DNA from: GCA-020344715 sp050115935
GTDB lineage: Archaea > Thermoproteota > Bathyarchaeia > Bathyarchaeales > Bathyarchaeaceae
Length of the DNA stretch: 10,238 nucleotides
Direction of reading: 5' to 3'
Assembly (NCBI GenBank): GCA_050115935.1
Contig: JASFPO010000070.1
Span: 1 to 10,238 of the forward strand
In this document: positions 6,494 through 10,238 of the stretch, piece by piece
Position numbering within the stretch: the first letter of the stretch is position 1
Layout of the letters: every line of letters begins with the position of its first letter
The notes under the pieces: model-generated
Seen by the model: the letters and a program-made list of their open reading frames with translations, nothing else
What the model was told of the DNA's origin: nothing
The model's database searches: none
Translations under genes and position numbers: made by a program

Positions 6494-7447
6494 CTATTTT
6501 GATTCGAAAACGTCTTTCAAATAAGCCTTGAACGGGCCAAGTTTGCCTCCATAGTTGCCCGCAGAGATCTTTAAAATGCCTGGAACTTTCACCGTAGCCC
6601 TTATTCCCTCAGCTATCGCTTTTTTCACGGCATCTAAGTCCAAGCCGTTTATGACAATTTCATAAACCGAATTGACGTTTCCTGGAACTCTTGAATCGGG
6701 CACCAGCGCTTTAAGTTTTGGACAGTAGGAGTGAAATGTCGATGCCTTAAGTTTGTATTTCATTGATCCTGCCTTGGAGCCTGCTCTGCAGACGCCGCCT
6801 GGAAATGTTAGAACTGCATATTTAGACCTCTTATTGATGGCGTCGACTGCCTTTTCTGCTGCTTGCAGTCCAGCTTTTTGACTTTCAGCCATAATTAGAA
6901 AGTTTCCGCCTGCAACAGCCCGCATGGCGCCAAAACTGTCCTCAACAATAAACTCGCCTTCCATAACCGGGATCCGCCAAACTTTTCTTCCATACATTTC
7001 GTCTCTCTTTTGAAAACCGTCGCCAAACAAACGGAGGCTTCGCCCCACCTTTAGCCTTCTCTTGGCTTTTGGCAACGCGTCGAAAGCAGTTGTTGTTGGA
7101 CAGGTCATTATGCATTGTCCAACTCTCAGAATCATCTGTGTTTTCAAGTCTCTTCGCGTGCGATGGTATATTTGTATTAACGCGCCTGGACGACCATCAG
7201 GAGTCTTATCTGGCGAGAGAGTGCCCTCTATGCCTGCTTCGGCAGGAGACATAATGATAGAGGCAGCGAAGCCTGTTGCTGTTTGCGCTCCGGTTAGGGC
7301 CCATCTTTCATTTTCAGCCGTTATTAGGATCCGTCCAGCCCACATGGAAAACATTTCAGCAAATGTGTCTTCTATTTTTAGAATGTTTCCACTTTCTGAA
7401 TCTTTTACTTTGAAATCATTGTTCTCTTTTCCTAGGATTTCCAACAT
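6494..7447 (-). CDS. ftr: Formylmethanofuran:tetrahydromethanopterin formyltransferase
   Basis: Ftr moves the formyl group between methanofuran and tetrahydromethanopterin in the cytoplasm, the second step of the archaeal CO2-to-methyl branch; it is reversible. The family's blocks are present in order: IEDTFAE (25-31), PAEAGIEG (68-75), TPDGRPG (82-88), GQCIMTCPTTTAFDA (110-124), FGDGFQ (141-146), GRKVWRIPV (153-161), EGEFIVEDSFG (163-173), GGNFLIMAESQ (180-190), YEIVINGL (262-269) and KISAGNYGGKLG (293-304). Length is 317, against roughly 297 in methanogens. The excess is a 20-odd-residue N-terminal lead before IEDTFAE, where no alternative in-frame start exists near the usual position. The ATG follows AGGAAGTGAAGGTGA, whose GGTGA touches the ATG. 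First gene of a two-gene operon with ubiX. A bacterial-type FhcD is less likely given the context. Confidence 0.93.
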   Translation of the reverse strand: MLEILGKENNDFKVKDSESGNILKIEDTFAEMFSMWAGRILITAENERWALTGAQTATGFAASIIMSPAEAGIEGTLSPDKTPDGRPGALIQIYHRTRRDLKTQMILRVGQCIMTCPTTTAFDALPKAKRRLKVGRSLRLFGDGFQKRDEMYGRKVWRIPVMEGEFIVEDSFGAMRAVAGGNFLIMAESQKAGLQAAEKAVDAINKRSKYAVLTFPGGVCRAGSKAGSMKYKLKASTFHSYCPKLKALVPDSRVPGNVNSVYEIVINGLDLDAVKKAIAEGIRATVKVPGILKISAGNYGGKLGPFKAYLKDVFESK

Positions 7448-7524
7448 TCACCTTCACTTCCTGTAGATTTCCACATCGCCTTTAGGTCACGAACTCAAAG
7501 CTTGCGGTAATTAATCTCTCGTCT

Positions 7525-7534
7525 TCTTTTAACG
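7525..7534 (-). promoter_or_regulatory. Possible TATA box for the ftr-ubiX operon
   Basis: The minus strand reads GTTAAAAGAA here, which would give a start near 7503 and a leader of about 55 bases. ATTAATTACC (7508-7517) is a competing candidate closer to the gene. Confidence 0.3.
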
Positions 7535-7593
7535 TTTTGCGGTTCTGGCGTAGTTTTGATGTAAATGATGGATTGACTACTAAGGAGAGAAAG

Positions 7594-7604
7594 AATTTAA
7601 GAAT
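7594..7604 (+). promoter_or_regulatory. TATA box for the AEC permease gene
   Basis: AATTTAAGAAT, preceded by the purine-rich GAGAAAG that suits a BRE element. The predicted start is near 7626, giving a very short leader before the ATG at 7637. Confidence 0.45.
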
Positions 7605-7636
7605 AGAACCGAAAAATACAGCACAAGGATAGAGTG

Positions 7637-8563
7637 ATGAACGAAATTATCATACGAACAATTGTACCCATGTTTCTTCTGATGGGAATAGGTTTCTTTT
7701 CGCGGAGAATGGGAATTCTAAAATCTGGGGATGAACGGGTGCTCAGTGCTTACGTTTACTATTTCGCATTGCCAGCTCTATTCTTTGTCAATATGGCTGA
7801 AACGAATTTTGCTGAGGAGATTCAATTCATGATTGCGGGGATTGTTCCTGTCCTCATGGCATTACTTGTTCACATTACGCTTTACCTTCTATTCAGATTT
7901 TCAAGAAAAACGCTGTACCTTCTGATTCTAAGCACCGTTTTCGGTAGCCTAGCCTTCTTTGGCATACCATTCATAATGTTTGCCTTCCCCGAGCAAGGGG
8001 AACACCTATCAACATTGTCAGCAGCTTCTATTGCCATTGTAAGCGTCACGATTTCCATCACGGTTCTAGAGTTGCATAAGCTTGAAACCGCTACCGTCTG
8101 GGAGGGACTGAAGCAGGTTGTAAGGAGACTGCCAAGAAACCCACTGATTCTATCGATCTTTTCGGGTATCCTGCTATCTCTTATTGGAGTAGAAATCCCT
8201 TCTCCTGTATCTACATCACTACACATGCTTGGAGGCACAACATCCACAGTGGCCGTTTTCATGCTGGGGGTCTTTCTCTATGGAAGGAGATATACAAACA
8301 TAGTTACTGCTTTTGGATTGAGTCTGCTGAGGATGGTTTTCCTGCCTGTAGTGGCTTTTCTGAGCACAATGCTATTTAACCTGCCTGAAATTGAAAGGTC
8401 GACATTGATACTTATGCATGGTATGCCGATTGCCATCTCTATGATAGTTCTCAGTGAACGTTACGATTTTCACAAAGAAACTATTGCTTCGCTGATTCTG
8501 ATCTCCTCACTTGGAGCAGGCTTTTATCTGAACTTGTGGCTTTTCCTGTTAGGATATTACTAG
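7637..8563 (+). CDS. AEC (auxin efflux carrier) family permease
   Basis: A 308-residue membrane protein with about ten hydrophobic segments, the size and pattern of the AEC/Mem_trans family. The N-terminal signature (TIVPMFLLMGIGFFSRRMGI, residues 8-27), FALPALFF (43-50), and the C-terminal HGMPIAISMIVLSERY segment (about 261 on) with its conserved Pro in a membrane helix are characteristic. Bacterial members carry malate, malonate or other organic acids; here the substrate is unknown. The ATG at 7637 has AGGA seven bases ahead; a GTG one codon earlier is also possible. The gene is followed after 25 bases by the DUF3795-like gene, so the two are probably co-transcribed. Confidence 0.85.
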   Translation: MNEIIIRTIVPMFLLMGIGFFSRRMGILKSGDERVLSAYVYYFALPALFFVNMAETNFAEEIQFMIAGIVPVLMALLVHITLYLLFRFSRKTLYLLILSTVFGSLAFFGIPFIMFAFPEQGEHLSTLSAASIAIVSVTISITVLELHKLETATVWEGLKQVVRRLPRNPLILSIFSGILLSLIGVEIPSPVSTSLHMLGGTTSTVAVFMLGVFLYGRRYTNIVTAFGLSLLRMVFLPVVAFLSTMLFNLPEIERSTLILMHGMPIAISMIVLSERYDFHKETIASLILISSLGAGFYLNLWLFLLGYY

Positions 8564-8588
8564 AAATGTTTGAGATTGGATAGATAAG

Positions 8589-8849
8589 GTGAAGCGTTTG
8601 TCAGATTTTGACCTTGACCGAGTGGGAGTCTGCGGAGTTTACTGTGGTTTCTGCCCCGTGCATAAGGAGAAGTGCCCGGGTTGCCGAGAAGACCCACAGT
8701 CAGTTGAGTGTGCTCTTTACTCTTGTGCCTCCAAGAAGAACGTAATGTGCTGTTTCGAATGTAACGAGTTTCCCTGCTTAATTCACTATGAAAAAGGGGT
8801 ATACACGGAGCACGTGCAGAACAACTGGAAGAAGATGATGAAGAAATAG
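8589..8849 (+). CDS. Small cysteine-rich DUF3795-like protein
   Basis: An 86-residue soluble protein with eleven cysteines (15, 19, 22, 29, 32, 41, 46, 54, 55, 58, 63). The order CGVYCGFC, then CPGC, then CALYSC, then CCFECNEFPC matches the DUF3795 family, common in anaerobic archaea and bacteria and thought to bind zinc or an iron-sulfur cluster. Its biochemical role is not known. The tail after residue 65 is lysine-rich and cysteine-free. The start is GTG at 8589, with GGAT seven bases ahead. A TTG three codons later (8598) has GGTGA at good spacing and would trim only three residues. It probably shares a transcript with the upstream AEC permease. Confidence 0.8.
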   Translation: MKRLSDFDLDRVGVCGVYCGFCPVHKEKCPGCREDPQSVECALYSCASKKNVMCCFECNEFPCLIHYEKGVYTEHVQNNWKKMMKK

Positions 8850-8890
8850 TCCAATAGGATGTGTTGATGAACTATAGCAACATGGTATAC

Positions 8891-8908
8891 CTTATACACT
8901 TTTATTTC
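8891..8908 (+). promoter_or_regulatory. TATA-like elements ahead of pfkA
   Basis: CTTATACAC (8891-8899) and CTTTTATTTC (8899-8908) each suit a TATA box, giving starts near 8921 or 8931. Both would be upstream of GGAGAG (8938-8943), the probable ribosome site. The T-rich part may also end the AEC/DUF3795 transcript. A GGTATACC palindrome lies just before (8884-8891). Confidence 0.4.
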
Positions 8909-8952
8909 TCAAATCATATCCTTCGTTCTGGTGTCTCGGAGAGTGCAATTGG

Positions 8953-9915
8953 TTGAAGCGTATAGGTGTAGTTACAAGTGGGGGAGACGCTCCAGGCATA
9001 AATGCAGCAATCAGAGCAATTGTCCGCCTTTCTTGCTTGAAAAACCTCCAAGTTTTAGGCTTCGAGAGAGGTTGGGAAGGCCTAATAGCAAACACATATA
9101 GGAAGCTGACACCGCGCTCTGTTGGTGGAATAATACAGCTTGGTGGCACAATTCTTTACACATCAAGGTGCCGCGATTTTCAGACAAACGAAGGAACAAG
9201 AAAAGCGGCAGAAACTCTGGCTCAAAACAGCGTTGACGCGCTTGTTGTGATTGGAGGCGATGGCTCCTTCAGAGGAGCTCTGGCTCTAAGCAAACAAGCA
9301 GACGCGAATATCGTGGGTATTCCAGCTACAATCGACAACGATGTTTTTGGAACAGATGAGACAATAGGTTTTGATACAGCCGTAAACACCGCAGTTACGG
9401 AGATAGACAAGATACGTGACACAGCAATCTCACATGAGCGATCATTCATAGTCGAAGTTATGGGACGTAAAAGGGGATTCTTAGCCTCAACCGTCGGATT
9501 GACCGTCGGAGCAGAGATAATATTAGTTCCAGAAGTCAAATATGAAAAGGAAGGAATTTTCAAGACATTAAGAGAGAGCGCCAACAAAGGAAAGAGATCA
9601 AGCATAATAGTCGCGGCAGAAGGGATAGGTGACACTCGCAAGCTTGCAGAAGAGATTAAACAGAACGTGGGAACAGAAGTTAGAATCAGCGTTTTAGGTT
9701 ACGCCCAAAGGGGAGGCAGTCCCACAGCAAGAAGCCGCTTTCTAGCCAATCTGTTCGCAAAGAAAGCAGTGGAGCTTGTGACAGCAGGACTGGAAAACCA
9801 AGTAGTGGGGTTACAAAAAGGCGCAGTTACATCTATTGAGCTTGAGAAATCATGTGGAAATGAAAAGGTTCTGGACCTTCAGTTACTTGAACTTGCAGAA
9901 ATGTTAGCCACATAG
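8953..9915 (+). CDS. pfkA: 6-phosphofructokinase, PFK-A family, probably ATP-dependent
   Basis: The enzyme phosphorylates fructose 6-phosphate to the 1,6-bisphosphate in glycolysis. At 320 residues it equals the E. coli enzyme in length and aligns almost without gaps. TSGGDAPG (8-15) and GGDGS (101-105) form the nucleotide site. TIDND (126-130) carries the catalytic Asp128. ERSFIVEVMGR holds a substrate arginine, and R244 and R253 are the phosphate-binding arginines. Gly104 favours ATP; pyrophosphate-dependent relatives usually have Asp there, or Lys at the next site, where this protein has Ala125. Tyr250 replaces the E. coli His249 that touches the sugar phosphate. R21 and R25 of the effector site are kept. 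Start TTG follows GGAGAG by nine bases. Many archaea use ADP-dependent kinases instead, so this gene may have come from bacteria; that is inference. Confidence 0.93.
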   Translation: MKRIGVVTSGGDAPGINAAIRAIVRLSCLKNLQVLGFERGWEGLIANTYRKLTPRSVGGIIQLGGTILYTSRCRDFQTNEGTRKAAETLAQNSVDALVVIGGDGSFRGALALSKQADANIVGIPATIDNDVFGTDETIGFDTAVNTAVTEIDKIRDTAISHERSFIVEVMGRKRGFLASTVGLTVGAEIILVPEVKYEKEGIFKTLRESANKGKRSSIIVAAEGIGDTRKLAEEIKQNVGTEVRISVLGYAQRGGSPTARSRFLANLFAKKAVELVTAGLENQVVGLQKGAVTSIELEKSCGNEKVLDLQLLELAEMLAT

Positions 9916-9973
9916 AGTTTACGGCTACTTGCGCGCGCAGGTGAAGAAGCAACTGTCTACTTTGTATGTGTGT

Positions 9974-10020
9974 GGGGCTAACAATTTAAGCCCAAACCCA
10001 GACCCCGTAACTTTCTTTCG
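9974..10020 (+). terminator. Possible hairpin and T-rich terminator after pfkA
   Basis: GGGCT (9975-9979) and AGCCC (9989-9993) can form a 5-bp stem. GGGG at 9974 could instead pair with CCCC at 10003-10006. A T-rich stretch, AACTTTCTTTCG, follows at 10009-10020. It is 60-100 bases past the stop codon, so the assignment is weak. Confidence 0.3.
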
Positions 10021-10127
10021 TTCCTACTCATGCTTTCTCATCTCCCTTCTCATATCTTCACGTAGGAAAGGGTAATTTAGCAACAAAGCTAGACTATTCT
10101 TCCTCTCTCTTGGTGCAATCTCAAGTG

Positions 10128-10136
10128 TATATAAAA
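10128..10136 (+). promoter_or_regulatory. Strong TATA box near the right edge
   Basis: TATATAAAA is the best TATA match in the window. The transcript start would be near 10158. It may serve the putative gene starting at 10209 or an RNA that runs past the window edge. Confidence 0.5.
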
Positions 10137-10208
10137 TGTTACAGCAAAGACTTATGGAACATTTCCCTATCCTGTTAAATTGAGTGTAACAATAGATTGC
10201 ATACTTTA

Positions 10209-10238
10209 ATGTCAAAAGAGCTACAGTCTTTATTGATC
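10209..10238 (+). CDS. Possible 5' end of a gene cut by the right edge
   Basis: ATG followed by nine sense codons (MSKELQSLLI) with no stop codon before the window ends. There is no ribosome site ahead of it. A TTAAAT element at 10175-10180 lies about 30 bases upstream and would suit a leaderless message, and the strong TATA box at 10128 would give a leader of about 50 bases. Ten codons are too few to identify a product or to be sure of the gene. Confidence 0.3.
   Translation, partial: MSKELQSLLI

Larger units (their letters stand above)
9916..10208. other. Intergenic stretch of about 290 bases after pfkA
   Basis: No supportable protein or RNA gene is visible. It holds a 10-bp alternating palindrome TGCGCGCGCA (9930-9939), the weak terminator above, pyrimidine-rich tracts around 10010-10060 and 10098-10112, and the TATA box near 10128. 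Nothing else stands out. Confidence 0.6.

Noticed and set aside
7062..7466. Plus-strand open frame of 134 codons opposite ftr
   Set aside because: The minus strand encodes an unmistakable, full-length Ftr; the opposite frame has no recognisable motif.
8833..8871. ATGATGA and TTGATGA spaced like C and C' boxes at the end of the DUF3795-like gene
   Set aside because: No D or D' boxes are present, and the first copy is inside Lys/Met codons of the coding sequence.
9930..9939. TGCGCGCGCA palindrome after pfkA
   Set aside because: It is self-complementary but too short to assign a function; alternating GC tracts of this length occur by chance.
10024..10215. Minus-strand open frame of 63 codons near the right edge
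   Set aside because: Its sequence looks random, has no family resemblance, and covers the strong TATA box and terminator-like tracts of the opposite strand.
1..10238. CRISPR arrays, tRNA or rRNA genes, insertion sequences, defence or toxin-antitoxin genes
   Set aside because: No regularly spaced repeats, cloverleaf sequences, transposase motifs or defence-family motifs were found on reading both strands.

Overview
The window looks like chromosomal DNA of an archaeon, most plausibly a Bathyarchaeia-like (MCG) member of the Thermoproteota; this lineage is an inference. The supports are a complete archaeal-type formylmethanofuran:tetrahydromethanopterin formyltransferase, TATA-box promoters about 25-30 bases ahead of likely transcript starts, GGTGA/GGAG ribosome sites, frequent TTG and GTG starts, an archaeal COG2413-type nucleotidyltransferase, and a secreted solute-binding protein with dockerin and CARDB-like modules. 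I see no rRNA, tRNA, CRISPR array, insertion sequence or phage gene.

Layout. The left edge (1-39, minus) holds the first 13 codons of a gene beginning like a sugar/nucleotide NTP-transferase. An MFS transporter (121-1368, minus) follows. It is divided from the divergent COG2413-like nucleotidyltransferase (1667-2710, plus) by a 250-300 bp promoter region carrying two dyads and three spaced copies of one octamer. The largest gene, 2958-5789 (plus), encodes a secreted family-5-like solute-binding protein whose two halves appear in swapped order and which ends dockerin - CARDB-like - dockerin. It meets, tail to tail, a two-gene minus-strand operon: ftr (6494-7447), then a UbiX-type flavin prenyltransferase (5927-6493) that starts on the base after the ftr stop codon.

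From the divergent region 7448-7633, a plus-strand pair encodes an AEC-family permease (7637-8563) and a cysteine-rich DUF3795-like protein (8589-8849). An ATP-type phosphofructokinase (8953-9915) follows with its own likely promoter. The last 323 bases hold a possible terminator, a strong TATA box and possibly the first ten codons of another gene.

Taken together, the genes suggest an anaerobic heterotroph or mixotroph. It may bind extracellular oligopeptides or glycans with a scaffold-attachable binding protein and use PfkA for upper glycolysis. It would run C1 units through the tetrahydromethanopterin branch (Ftr) and make prenylated FMN (UbiX) for UbiD-type decarboxylases located elsewhere. 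No single new multi-gene system is evident. The most unusual item is the permuted, cysteine-rich, dockerin-bearing binding protein; next are the ftr-ubiX coupling and the active-site substitutions in PfkA.
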